Shown: positions 24,195 to 35,510 of the stretch, one piece after another
How the letters are laid out: each line of letters opens with the position of its first letter
Position numbering within the stretch: position 1 is the first letter of the stretch
NCBI RefSeq assembly: GCF_030247195.1
Contig: NC_080671.1
Location: 96,049,870 to 96,113,869, forward strand
Direction: 5' to 3'
Length of the DNA: 64,000 bases
DNA from: Topomyia yanbarensis
Taxonomy: Eukaryota > Arthropoda > Insecta > Diptera > Culicidae
The notes under the pieces: generated by a model
What the model saw: only the letters and a program-made list of their open reading frames with translations
What the model was told of the DNA's origin: nothing
The model's database searches: none
Translations under genes and position numbers: made by a program

Positions 24195-24500
24195 TTTTGC
24201 ACGGGCCTATTGCCCAGTGCACGTTATTAAGACAACCAAGAAGGGGAAACGAAAACTAATACTTAGCTTGTGTAGGTAACGGTATCCAGACGGCTTACTA
24301 GAAGAACACTGCTTCACTTCATTGACCGGCTAACGGTACTCAAAAACAGAAACACAAAACAAGGGAAAAAATACTGAAACCTCAACTAGGCGTAGAGTGT
24401 GCAAATAACCTTGAACGCGGATTAACACTATTTGTCGTTATAGAGTGTACGGACCGATGACAAAAGACTTCTATCTCGACTGAGTGCTCGATAACGAATG
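24195..24500 (-). promoter_or_regulatory. Retrotransposon 5' leader with probable internal promoter
   Basis: This is the sequence between the upstream target duplication and the ORF1 start. I-group elements carry TATA-less promoters inside their transcribed leader; here the first bases, CATTCGTTATCG, would provide the initiator. A downstream element is not clear enough to mark. The promoter function is inferred from family knowledge and the full-length 5' end. Confidence 0.45.
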
Positions 24501-24510
24501 AGGCCAAAAT

Positions 24511-25230
24511 TATTTACTGCTGCTATTGCTTTTATTATGCCTTAATATGAACTAAAAATAACTAGTTTTTGGCAATTTGGCATCTATCCACCTACCAGTG
24601 CAGAGGTCAAATTAAATTTAAGCATTTCGCAGCGCAGTGTTCTGTTTAGAGGCTCGAGTCATAGTACGTCCTACATGTAGTGAAATCCATACTAAACTTG
24701 CAAAAGGGCGTATAAGGTTTGTAAACAAACTTTTATTTTGATGGTTTCTCTTAATTTACTATAATTTCAAAGCAGAAAACAATTGAAATTACTTCTACGA
24801 AGGGTAAAAATTTACATAAACGCATATTTTTCATGAAATTCCACTCAGCAGCAGACTAATGAGCGAAACAAGTTTGTTTACAAAAAACTTTTTCGCCCTT
24901 TTGACGAATATTGAAATGTAGGAACCCTTCGTGATGTCATGAAGCAATGTATTGTCAATTTTATCCGATTTATTTGTGTCTCCACCTTTCCCGATCAGGC
25001 AATCGGTCCACTGGTTCCTAGCCATCAATGGATTCAATTTTTCCAACTTTTTTCGGTGTTTATTTCCATTCCAATCTCGCAAATTAGAATAAAAATTAAA
25101 ACTTTAAGGACATGTTCGGTCCGTCGGTTGTCAAAGACCTTCAAGGTTGAATATTTTCAGTTTGGAAATAAAGAATAAAATTGAAGTTCAATTACTTCGG
25201 GAGTCCTAATGAAACGTGCTTAATGTATTT
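24511..25230. other. Anonymous spacer with one inverted-repeat pair
   Basis: The only structure seen is a pair of inverted words at 24701 and 24903, described separately. No gene. Confidence 0.45.
24701..24903. repeat. Inverted-repeat pair CAAAAGGGCG, MITE candidate
   Basis: The left arm CAAAAGGGCGTATAAGG and TTTGTAAACAAACTT face a right arm with AAGTTTGTTTACAAA and CGCCCTTTTG, giving arms of about 30 bp with a small insertion. Total length is 203 bp. No convincing target duplication. Confidence 0.5.
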
Positions 25231-25315
25231 TTAACCCTCAAAAAGGCAAGAGGTCTCAGAGACCCGGCTAGTTGCAGTTCTCTAGTTTCAATGAACTTGT
25301 AATTTGAAATACAAA
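25231..25315 (+). repeat. Dispersed repeat end starting TTAACCCTC
   Basis: Starting at TTAACCCTCAAAAAGGC and running through GAGACCCGGCTAGTTGCAG and TTTCAATGAACTTGTAA, this is the reverse complement of 34808-34883. TTAA followed by CCCT is how piggyBac-type elements end, but the opposite terminus is not found near either copy. Confidence 0.65.
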
Positions 25316-25570
25316 TGATCGAGCGTTTTCAGGCTTTTGATTTTCTCACTGATAAAACGACAAAACAGAGGCTTTTACTTGCATTTTGTCTTAGGAGCGA
25401 TGATTCTTGAAGTCACAATTTTTGCTTGCCTTTTTCAGGGTTACTAACAATGTATATTTACCGAAATTTGCCACTACATTGTAGTCTCAATACCTCGATA
25501 TTTTGACTAAGACGGGTGCTTCATATTCATAATCAAATTCATCAGACGATTAGCTTAAGTAAATGCTAAT

Positions 25571-25621
25571 TTTCTTGTGTATCTCGTCAATGCAGGGGGC
25601 ATTGACGAGATACACAAGAAA
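25571..25621. repeat. Perfect 51-bp hairpin
   Basis: TTTCTTGTGTATCTCGTCAA plus TGC and its exact complement form 23-bp perfect arms around the loop AGGGG. It is isolated in AT-rich spacer. It could fold as a small RNA precursor if transcribed, but nothing indicates transcription. Confidence 0.85.
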
Positions 25622-25753
25622 AAGAATCTCTTGCTTTGGAGTGAATTCTAGAAATAAAAATATTTGATGACAAGTTTTTTTTCACTGTAAGTAGTATCGC
25701 CAACTGGTCCCGTGTGTATCACCGACGACTTACCCCAACCGCATGTTTTATAC

Positions 25754-25884
25754 AAAAAAACCTGTTTTAATCCACCTAGTGGTGCAATTGTTCCTTTCTC
25801 ATTTTTCTAAACTATGTCTCGGTGGCTGATTATGTTCAACATGATTTTGGCAATGTCTATTACATTCTTAGTACACTTTGCACT
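25754..25884 (+). repeat. Dispersed repeat, ACCTAGTGG family, copy 2
   Basis: AACCTGTTTTAATCCACC, CTAGTGGTGCAATTGTTCC, TTTCTCATTTTTC and GTCTATTACATTCTTAGTAC follow each other as in the copy at 60087-60222. Non-coding. Confidence 0.75.
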
Positions 25885-28763
25885 TATACAGAATGGCTTG
25901 CCAGCCACGAACTTGATGAGCTACGTGTCGACGGTGAAACACTTGAAACAAAAAATATCATACTTAAAAAGCCTAATCAGCATTAGTTCAATGTTATCTC
26001 CTTGCTAATTCATTTTGTCATGCGGGAGTGGATATGTAAAGAGGGCGAAAATCCCACGAACGAACGACTCCCCAGCTTAATTTGCCCAAGTAACACACTT
26101 TGTCGTTCAATTGCGTTTCTCAAGTGATTGTGCAACTTATCGTAGTCTTTATGTAATTTGTTTGGTATACAGTTGTGTTACGGAAAAAGCGCAGATTGTT
26201 CGTATGATGTGCAACAGCTTGAACATTTTAAAGCAACAGTTATGCAATTAACTCTACATCGTATATATGAATATTTACAAAAACATATCGAACTTAATTT
26301 CTAATAAAAATGTTGCATAACAGATGCTGAAAAAATATTTATCATCGCAAAATGTCATTTCATTTTAAAGGGAAACATTTATCATCTGCCTAATTCCAAA
26401 AGAAGAATAATTGATCTTGTGAATGTGCTTTTAGGCAAGCAAGTTACAACAAGCTGTATTTTTACTGTGAAACACACAATTCTTCCTCTCAGATTTTCAC
26501 GCCCCATTGCGAAATTACATTTTTATTCGCATATTTCAATTTTATCAAAAATTATTTTTCAAACTTTTCGTCATTATTAATAAGAAAGCACAATCAAAGT
26601 ATTTCCAGACTCATTTTCAACCCATGTCGCTGTAGGTTCAATAATTGTTACTTGAAATAACCAAAAAGTTAGTTCAAAAAAATTCGCGAAGTGGAACAAT
26701 TTATAAAGGGGCATACTCGTAATGCGGTACTGATAGCATTTAAAACTTTGGCCATGGCGAAAAGTTTGGCTATGGGAAACAACATGCAACACGTCGTTGC
26801 ACATGACAATGTAAGAATCAAGATACCCGTTTAGATTGACGATGGTAAGACTGGTATGCGTCTGCACGATCTATCCCCGCGTACTTCCAGAAAATTCACT
26901 ATTGATGTCGAAGTAAGTAACGGTGAAAGTTTGAAACCTGGAGAAACTTTTTTCCTGGTACATCCAATGGTTTTCGCATCGTGAGAATGCGATTTACGTA
27001 ACCTATTTCTTCATATCTGAAGATCCATTACGAAATAGAAGGTGTAAGCAAATCTTAAATCACGTAGTGCACATATGAAGGACGTGCCAAGCCACTAATG
27101 AAACAACATCAACTGCAAGCAAACCCAACAATATTAACTAAATCACCAACAACCGGAGTTGCAACTCAGCCACCAACGAATGCTGGAACAACAGAATCTA
27201 CACACAGCGTGTCCGATCATTGTGATGCTACTTACCAATCAACTGCCAGCACCCTCGACAATAAAGTAAATGACAAAAAATATGGATACACGATCGTGAC
27301 GCGTTGGTCCCACAAACGATTCAAACCAGGTAATCGTGAAAACCCATACAACATCAAGAGGACAGCATGGACGAAAACGATAAACCGAGTGAAAGTGGAC
27401 TAAGAGATTTACATGGCTTTGCGCATGGGCATGGCTACTTGGGACCGTTGATGTTTCTGCTTTGCTTCAATGACGTGTATTTAGTGCTGAAAACTCGTCG
27501 CCTGTTCGTGCACGGACGATCTCATAATAATTCGTCTCATTTGCTCAATTCAGGATTTCCGATTTCTCCAACAACAGCATGAAACTTTCGCTGGTGGTGG
27601 TGTAGCAAGAACTTCGCGTGTGTGTAAATCCTAAAAAGCACGGTAATCGAATTCCCACGAAAAATTTTCTGGTAGAGCTCTTCCTCCCAGACCCATAGAA
27701 CTTTTTTACTGCCGAAGCTCTGCCTGCCTGACCCAAGATCTTTGTAACTGCCGAAAACCTGTGGAGAAGGCACAGTCGATTGATAGGTAACGGGGGGAGG
27801 GAGTCCCCTTTCGACTGTCCTGGTTTTTACTTGCCTCATATGGTCACCCTATGCAAGCCCCCCTTAACTAGAAACATTGACTTACGAATGAATTTAATAT
27901 TTGATGCTGCTGAATGTAATGTTTTGGTTGTTCACCATAATTAGATAATAATAGTTACTCATACACTTTCAATGCGAGGGCTCAGCAAAATATTTTACGA
28001 ACCCGTAGTCTGGATGTGAACGTTGAACATTACTCTTTTTAGCATAGAAGTTTTTTGGATTTCCGTAGTATGCCCATCCCTTGCAAGTAAATTTTCATCA
28101 TCTTTGGATTAACATGGTATTGTTTCCAAGGTCACATAAGAACTTGCTGACCGATCCACTGTTTCAACCTTTAGAGATTTTAAAGAAATGAAAAAATGTC
28201 ACCTTTAGATTTTTCCGTATTTTGCGCATAAAAATTGACCATCAATTTAAAACGATTTTCTTTTGACAACTCCACTTTCCGAACTAAACGAGGTTCGTGT
28301 ACCGATGAATGAAAATCCAAAACAAACCGGGTGCCATGTAAGCGAAACGACGTGCAGTTTTCTAGCATCGCCAGAAAAATAACTAGGTGCCAACCCGAAC
28401 ATTGTGCAAATATTGAAATTTTCCATTGAAAACACGTTGTGGAAATTAATTTGTTAAACCACACCAGTACAAAGCTGGTGTTAATCTCCATTTCACATCC
28501 AAATCGCATGAGACGAGCGCGCCGCGCTGGCGATACGATGGGAATACATGAAACTCCCGCTTGGCCTAATGCGATGAGAACGTGAAAAATGCGACACATC
28601 AGATTATTTTGCGAGGGTGCATATGCGGTGCGTATTCTCATGAGAAAAGAAAAAGCACATAGCATGCGCTGGGCCATTCTTGTGAGCATGAGAGTAAAAA
28701 AATCGCGCGCGAAAAATTATAGCGCGCGTGCATCATGTCTGGTTATACCTTTCAGATGAAACT
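25885..28763. other. Anonymous region with one coding-like relic
   Basis: Around 26850-27000 a plus-strand stretch reads like protein (DDGKTGMRLHDLSPRTSRKF, then GESLKPGETFFLVHP) but breaks into other frames and stops. A 101-codon plus-strand frame at 27098-27403 is Thr/Asn/Lys-rich with no recognisable domain. They may be parts of one decayed gene or element. The rest shows nothing. Confidence 0.35.
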
Positions 28764-28885
28764 AAGTTTGCGAAAATCGGTTCAGTCATCTCTGAGAAAA
28801 TTGTGTGATTGCCCTTCGGGCCTCGGTTAAAAAGTCGATTTTTACAGTGATTGCATAGCCTTTCTTTATATGAGAAAGGCAAAGA
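28764..28885 (+). repeat. Fragment of a dispersed repeat ending TATGAGAAAGGCAAA
   Basis: TTGCCCTTCGGGCCTCGG, AAAAGTCGATTTTTACAG and the end word TATGAGAAAGGCAAAG resemble the right end of the repeat at 60087-60888 (TATGAGAAATGCAAAA). The complementary word, CCTTTCTCAT, stands near the left end of copy 2 at 25754. Confidence 0.5.
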
Positions 28886-30643
28886 ACATTTTGACAGCAG
28901 TTTTTATGGTTTAGTTTTATGAATATAAAATAAATTTGCATATTGCGAAAACGAATTTTCAGAGTATAAAAACTGTCTGATATATACTGATTTCAGTAAT
29001 TATCGTTATGCATTTTAAGGATCTTCAAGGATCTTCAGTCTAAGTTTAAAAACATAATATGGCGACCGGTTCAAATTGTAGAAAGATTAATATTTGTGAG
29101 AATTAAACTTAAAGCTACCAATATGTCAAAATGACCTAAACATCCGAAACCTTTCAAGTGAAAAAAAATCATAAGCAAATAAAAATCTCTAAATAAATGT
29201 ACCAGCTGGCATTATTGTTTGCTTTTAGAATTTAAATGTGTGTTTAGATAATGCTTGAGACAGCTAAAAACTGTATTCCTTTAAAATTAAATCAAATTTA
29301 GAAAAAATGTGTTATAGAAAAACAATACAAAATTCAACAATTCTTTACATCGAAGAATCCTCAACAATTTCTCGAATTTTCTGATTATCTGTTATAATAT
29401 TCGTAGTTGATAGATTAAACTACTGATACTGAAACTAAGATTTGTATTTCTGAGACTTTATTAGATGTGAGATACCTAATTCTACTAACCCTAACACGAC
29501 TTTACTTGAAATCTCAAAATGCAAACCTCAAAACTTTGGTACTCGTTTCTGTGAATCTATTCGGAATCGTAAATAACATTTGCCGTATTCTCCGTAAAAT
29601 AATGTACCTGAAATATCCGCTCAATGTTACGATATCGCATCGACATTATTTCTTAACGAGTTCGAATATTACCCCACATTAAAATCATTCAATATTTTTC
29701 CACTTACTTGTTTAACAGAATTCTGACAGAGAGTTCCTCATATATTATGAGACAAAGCCTAGAAAAAAATGGAATCGAGACGGTTCAATAAGTTGACCCA
29801 GAGAAACTCAAAAATCTCCATTCTACAAAAATTGAATAACTTTCACAATTTCCATCCGATTTAAACTAATAAGTGCTTATTTTCATTGGTTATTAGTAGG
29901 CTTTAATTTCCCATAAAAATATATATTTTTAGGATTTCATTATCTTGCCCAAAATATTGACCAAACGCTCATTTTTCTTCAAAAAATGACGAAAAATCAA
30001 GAAAAAGTTCATTAGATTCGTAAATAACGTCAGAATCAGTAGTCGCACTAAAACAAAATGTTCTAACGATCGAAAGTGCATTCAATTACCTTCAATTCAA
30101 CATTATAATTTTTCATATCGATGTCCTACAATCGAAGGTATTTGGATTTTACTAAACGCACTAAATGTGAAATTCATTTTTTTACTGTAGCTTGAAAACT
30201 GTTCCACTGTAAATTTTTTGGACCTCATTTTCGGATTCAGCACGAAATTTTACTTCAGAAATGGTGTTCGCATATTAAAGTTCAGATTTTTATTTTTATT
30301 TTGTAATCTAGTGTAATCATCTGGTCAAGTCACAAAAAGCCCAAAAACTATTACTCAATGGAATAGTCTGACACTTCTGTTCGTCCAAAATAAGCTGTGG
30401 AGTTTAATTGATTATATTTTCCGACGATCGCTCAACTTACTCGAAAATAAGGGAAAACAGATCAATACCGCTCAAGTGGCCCCTAGACGGAGCCGAAGTA
30501 AAATACGAAAGGCAGCGCGGCTAATGCTAATTTAACTGCTATAATGAATGAGGTTTATTTACCGAAACCATTCCATTCGATCCCAACTTGCACGATTGGT
30601 GATTATTTACCCGAGCCGAAATTGTAAATCTTTCGACAGTATG
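28886..30643. other. Anonymous AT-rich spacer
   Basis: I see no gene, structural RNA, terminal repeats or tandem array. Confidence 0.5.
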
Positions 30644-30651
30644 TATACAGT

Positions 30652-31378
30652 CAGCGATGCCAACCTTCCAGTTTAAACTGGATTCTTCCAGTTTTTTTTA
30701 CAACATCCAGTCAAACAGACAATCGGAAAAATCTTCCAGTTTTTTGAAATTTTAGCCAGTTTTATCCAGTTTTTTTTAATATTCATTTATTTAGTTTTCT
30801 TTCTCACAAATTGTAACTCGATTCACAGAATTTTCAAGCAAGCGATGGGATGATGCAGAGTGCCGCAGAATAAGATTTAAATCCACCGTGACCTGAACTC
30901 TTTTTATACTATTTGTGAGTAAAATGATACAAGAATGTACAAATGAATTTTACTCAAACATAAAGGTGGCAGTACATTGTGTCAAATATTTACATGAACA
31001 TTTGTTGTATTCGCAGCTAGTTGCTATACTATCGTAAGAAAGGATTAAGCGCATTCTCAAGTTCAGTAAAGGGTCTTAAATTTACGATTTTGTGTAGATT
31101 GAAAATCTTCAAAACAGTAAAATTCGACTGTAACTATTAGAATTACATTCAAATTCAGATGTTTTAATATTTTTTTAAAATTTGGACAACAATATCAAAA
31201 ACTGACTCAAATTTTCAATAAAAGGTTTGGAACATACGTGTTTACTTAAAATTACGTTCATTGAATCGTTGACTTAAACATAACAGGAGTATAGTAGGTT
31301 TTTTCGAGCATCCAGTTTTTTTCCAGTTTTTTTTCTAGAAAGTTTCCAGTTTTTTTGAAAAAAATGTTGGCAACGCTG
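30652..31378. mobile_element. hAT-type MITE with CCAGTTTT subterminal repeats
   Basis: The ends CAGCGATGCCAACCTTCC and, inverted, CAGCGTTGCCAACATTTT match over about 14 bases. The octamer TATACAGT flanks both sides exactly (30644-30651 and 31379-31386). CCAGTTTT-type words occur about six times in the first 130 bp and three times in the last 80 bp, all on the plus strand. No transposase in 727 bp. Length, terminus and architecture parallel 8344-9081, but the repeated word differs (CCAGTTTT versus GTACAGA). Confidence 0.88.
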
Positions 31379-31985
31379 TATACAGTGATGGAAGTGAAAA
31401 CGGTACGGATCGTAGGAACGAGTACTGGTAAGTCGATTTCGTTTAAATTGTGATTTCACCTAGCACCGTACTGGTCCGTGGCCGGTGAAACGCTAGAATA
31501 GCTCGTTATTGCATGGGTGTGTGTACATTCTACATATATGTAAAAATCGTTATCAAGCTGTGAAATAATGAGCCCATTTAAATAACAATTTGCGTAATTT
31601 GCAATCACGCAGGATAACAGTTATTCGATTGGTTCGTAGAATGCAGATTGATTCATCTGTTTTGTTTCCAAAACTGTTCAACAACCGGAACAAAAACTTT
31701 AATGTAGAGAACTCGTTTGATTTTGAATTGTGTTATTCGGAAACTGGTTTGAATAATCATAAACATAATCGCTGGAATACAACAGCTGAATAAATTTGCA
31801 CAGTTTCATAATTAATAAGTACTACGTGTTTCGATCAAATTATCTCAAATATATTTCGCAATTAAAAAATATTCGGAAAAATTCCAAGCATCTACGAAAA
31901 TAATTCAATGAGCTACCCCCAAATGTTGCCACGAGCAAGACAGCAATGGTCGGTAATTACTTGTTACGCTTCGGATGGCACTTAA

Positions 31986-32186
31986 GGTTGCACAGAGAAT
32001 GCGTAAAATTCGCAAACGAAAAAAGCAGTTTTTTTCCACACCGTATGTCAGATCTTTACAAAAATTAATCAGCAGTACAGTAACAACATTCTACATACGC
32101 TGATTGATTTTTATGATGATCTGACATACGGTGTGGAAAAAAACTGCTTTTTTCGTTTGCGAATTTTACGCATTCTCTGTGCAACC
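31986..32186. mobile_element. TTAA-flanked palindromic MITE
   Basis: Arms beginning GGTTGCACAGAGAATGCG are complementary without mismatch for about 69 bp (to GTCAGATC) and then diverge toward a ~60-bp centre. TTAA abuts both ends (31982-31985 and 32187-32190). The TTAA target suggests mobilisation by a piggyBac-type transposase. The length of perfect pairing implies a young copy or recent gene conversion of the arms. Confidence 0.85.
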
Positions 32187-32190
32187 TTAA

Positions 32191-34399
32191 AAAGACATAA
32201 ACTTTTCTTTTAGTTCCAAAGGTCGAATGATCCTGTCGGTGGGGGTGGTGAAATTGATTACCGCTCCATTTATCATTCCGGCAATAGCAATCGCTTTATC
32301 CCTACTTTCTTTTTCACCATCCACGATGATCAATTGAAAAGCATTCCAATCTCATCTGTTACGATTAGAATGAAATATAGGAAAAAGAGTAGTTTCTTTC
32401 GAGAGGGAGAAAATAGTAACATTTTTTTGGAATTTTTTTCTCTTGGAACGTTGGAAATTACAAAAAAATGCTCTGCAGGATTGTTATTGTTTCGTTCCGT
32501 CGATTAACTTCGCGATTAATTTAAAAGCTGATTGTGGATAAAAGAAATCTTTAGAATAACTACTTATCGTGTATTATCAGTGTCAGGGGTAGGGTCGGCG
32601 GATAATGTGTGTAGTATGTTACTAGAACACACCCCTAACTTTGAACTAAACAAACATAAAATTTGAAATACCAGGATTCCACTTGAATCAACGCACCACA
32701 AGTGATTTCATGTCAAAGCAATACAAGCGTGTTTATTGCGAAAATGCGACAAATCACTAATAATAAACCTCTCACTCTAAACTTTTCTTGTTACCCACTC
32801 GGACTAAAAGTGTGACGCCGGTCCATTATGCTAGAAGTAGAGATAAATCTTAGCACTTGGTATATTGACGATTTTCTATTTCGACTTCAACTTATGAGTA
32901 TCTGACACCGTCTTACGCTAAGACAGTATCAAATACTGATGAGACCAAATCGAATTGCAAATCTCTAAAGTAAATGGTTTAATCCAATTTTCTTCGAAGC
33001 GGAGAAATATTGTTTACTACTTGGTGTATTGAGTGCTATTTTAACAAAAAAAATAACATCGTGCTTATGTAGATATTTAATTAACACCTACCTGCTGATT
33101 CAGTGTTCCGAAAATTTACGCAAACCAGCAAAACGGGCCCTCGACATGAATAATTGTGTTATGCTCATGGAAATTCAATTATGTTTGTTTATTTAACACT
33201 GGCTGAGTTGCTTGTAAACATTGTTTCGGACGGTGCACTCTTTCAGGTATTACCCATTTGTTTGTGCGGTTTTTTTTTGTGGAAATATAGGCACCACACT
33301 TGTGAATTGGTACGAAAGCGGTCATTCATCCGATGGCATGGCGTAATGATTCGTGTATACCCCGAGAAATTACTTTTTCTCTGCAGGGGAAACTGGATCG
33401 ATTTTTTGCGGTAAATGACATAAATTTTTCCTATATTGAGATTTTATTTGAAATTTCTTAAATCGAAAGTGCAAGAAATCTGCGAATGATTTGAATATTA
33501 TTAAAATTAGTTTCAGACCAACCAAATTGCATAATTCCCTGGCGTGTTCGTTGTCAGAAAGTGTTTTAATAAACCTATTCCATACTACACAGTGTATGCT
33601 TAACATAAAGCAAGGACACATTTGTACGTGCCATGTGATGTGCTCAGACTGTATATAACGGGGAATCATGCAGTACCTTCTCCTGAACAACCAACGACTA
33701 CCAAAGTTGTGGCTGCTGTTCGGACAGTAATGAGAATTATAAAAGCAGCATCCAGTTTCTCCAAATCAACAGCCAACACCATTAGCGAGGAAGCTGGTAC
33801 CAAAGCCAATGGCTTCACACTTGTGACCAAAGCCGTCTTAACCCATGCGCAGTATTGAATGAAAGGGCTCCTATAGTTGAACAGACGTAAACAGATTAAG
33901 AGTAACATTCACTGAATATGATTAAGGGTTCTAAAATGGAATTTTTTGGTAATGGCAATTGAGAAGATAAAAAAACAATTGAAGGTTGGAAATATGCGTT
34001 GCGTTTCTCTTAATAGCATCCGCATAATTGAATGAGCATACATACTGAGAGAATTATCAATAGTAATTTTATCAGCTTAGCTACATTGCATAGTTTGATG
34101 ATCAAGAGTCTTTTGACCAAGAAATAGGAATAATGAAGTAGGGTAGAATTACCGCCAGTTCACCATTCGAACCCCCTTGTCCATGTCAGATACGACTTCT
34201 TTGTACTTCATGATCTGTTAAGGGCTATTTTCGTAAACAATGCGCTCGTATAACTGCGTAAATATTACAACATCTACCACACATGCTATCATATGTCAAT
34301 TGCCAGTTGTCAATCTTCATTGATAGATGGGCAAGCATCACTAGTTTCGAAGTCTATTAGGTTTTACACCAACCGACATAACCCCACAGAACGAGCCGG
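32191..34399. other. Anonymous spacer
   Basis: No gene is recognised. A plus-strand frame at 33622-33858 (Ala/Thr/Lys-rich) has no family resemblance. No arrays or long inverted repeats are seen. Confidence 0.45.
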
Positions 34400-34408
34400 A
34401 TGAACTTC

Positions 34409-34533
34409 TTTTGACAATTCTCGGTGGTTTGTTTACATGGAAGTTACGTGAGTTCGAATGTAACAGATGAGCAACCGTTGCGCTCGCACTCACGCATCTG
34501 ACAAAGTAAACAAACCACCGAGAATTGTCAAAC
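34409..34533. mobile_element. 125-bp MITE with 9-bp target duplication
   Basis: The inverted ends share TTTGACAATTCTCGGTGG and TTTGTTTAC, 26-27 bp without mismatch. ATGAACTTC flanks both sides (34400-34408 and 34534-34542). A 9-bp duplication is typical of Mutator-like elements, though 8 bp is also possible given the flanking bases. The interior is only about 70 bp. Confidence 0.8.
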
Positions 34534-34807
34534 ATGAACTTCATTCATTATGAGTTCATTCGTGTCGTCATCTTGTAGAACTCAATTGCTGAAGTAAAAC
34601 ACTTTTTGAGAACTAAATACGGGAACAATTGAGAACAAAATACGGGAACAATTGATGTTACTCTTAAAGCTATCCACGAAAAAAACTGCGCAACAAGTTT
34701 TCTCTGAACGATACAGAATAATCAAATTTCGTTGAAATACGGATTAACGTGTAATGTTCATATTGTGTAAATATAAATTAACATAAAAAGATAATTTAGC
34801 TAGGCAA

Positions 34808-34883
34808 TTCAAATTACAAGCTCATTGAAACTAGGGAACTGTAACTAGCCGGGCCTCTAAGACCCCGGCTTTTTGAGGGTTAA
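34808..34883 (-). repeat. Dispersed repeat end TTAACCCTC, second copy
   Basis: On the minus strand this starts TTAACCCTCAAAAAGCC and matches 25231-25315, including the GGCTAGTTACAGTTCCC and TTTCAATGAGCTTGTAA blocks. It ends exactly where the degenerate minisatellite starts. Confidence 0.65.
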
Positions 34884-35510
34884 TCTAATGAAATAACTGA
34901 ATTAAACGAATTAAATGAATCAAATAAATTAAACGAAATAAATTATCCAAATGGATAAAATTATCGGAATAGATAAATAATAAAACTAAAAAAATTCTTT
35001 AAAACATAAAGTTAATCAAATGAACCAAATAAATAAAATTAATGAATTGAATGAAATTATTGAAATGAATAAAATGGATAAATTGAATTAAATAAATAAA
35101 ATAAAAAATATAATAATTGAATAAAACGAATAAAGATAATTATACAAATTAAACGATTAACGGAATAAATTAATTAAATGAACCAAATGGATCAAAAGAA
35201 TTAAATTAATCAATTTAAATAAATTAATAAAGGGTGGATTTCTTCACCCTCACTTAGCGTTTTAGCCAGGTTTAAACATACTGGTGAACCTGGTTTGAAA
35301 GCTAAACGAGGGTGAAGAAATCGACCCTAAATGAATTAAATAGCATGAATGAATAAAATTAATGAAACTAGTAAAATTAATAAAATTAGCGAAACTCCGA
35401 AATTCATTAAATTAATAAAATGAACCATGCGAATAGAGATAATGAGATGAATAAAATTATTGAAATTAATTGAACAGATGAACTGAATACAATAAAAATA
35501 GAAACGAAGT
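34884..35510 (+). repeat. Degenerate AT-rich minisatellite
   Basis: The sequence is built of variants of GAATTAAAT, GAAATAAAT and AAACGAAAT, spaced at about 5 or 9 bases. It resembles a decayed version of the 9-bp array at 37515-38855 (AACGAAATT, GAACGAAAT). It is interrupted by a small palindrome at 35231-35328. Confidence 0.7.
35231..35328. mobile_element. 98-bp foldback MITE within the minisatellite
   Basis: The arms AGGGTGGATTTCTTCACCCTC and GAGGGTGAAGAAATCGACCCT are complementary except for one base, and inner words (CGTTT, AGC, CCAGGTTTAAAC) continue the pairing imperfectly to a short centre. Target duplication cannot be judged in the repetitive flank. Confidence 0.7.

Larger units (their letters stand above)
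17805..24500 (-). mobile_element. I-clade non-LTR retrotransposon, complete insertion, inactive
   Basis: The minus-strand element begins CATTCGTTATCGAGC at 24500 and ends in an A-rich tail at 17805. The 10-bp word AGGCCAAAAT flanks both ends exactly (17795-17804 and 24501-24510), so this is a full-length insertion. Order: 5' leader, ORF1 with three zinc knuckles, ORF2 with endonuclease, reverse transcriptase and RNase H, then a 3' region with a 197-bp tandem duplication and a terminal hairpin. RNase H plus a gag-like ORF1 with CCHC knuckles places it in the I group, resembling mosquito I-type elements; I cannot name the family. It is dead: both ORFs carry frameshifts, ORF2 has a premature TGA, and a 335-bp MITE splits the endonuclease. 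Confidence 0.92.

Noticed and set aside
27098..27403. 101-codon plus-strand frame as a host gene
   Set aside because: Low-complexity Thr/Asn/Lys content, no domain, and surrounding sequence breaks into stops.
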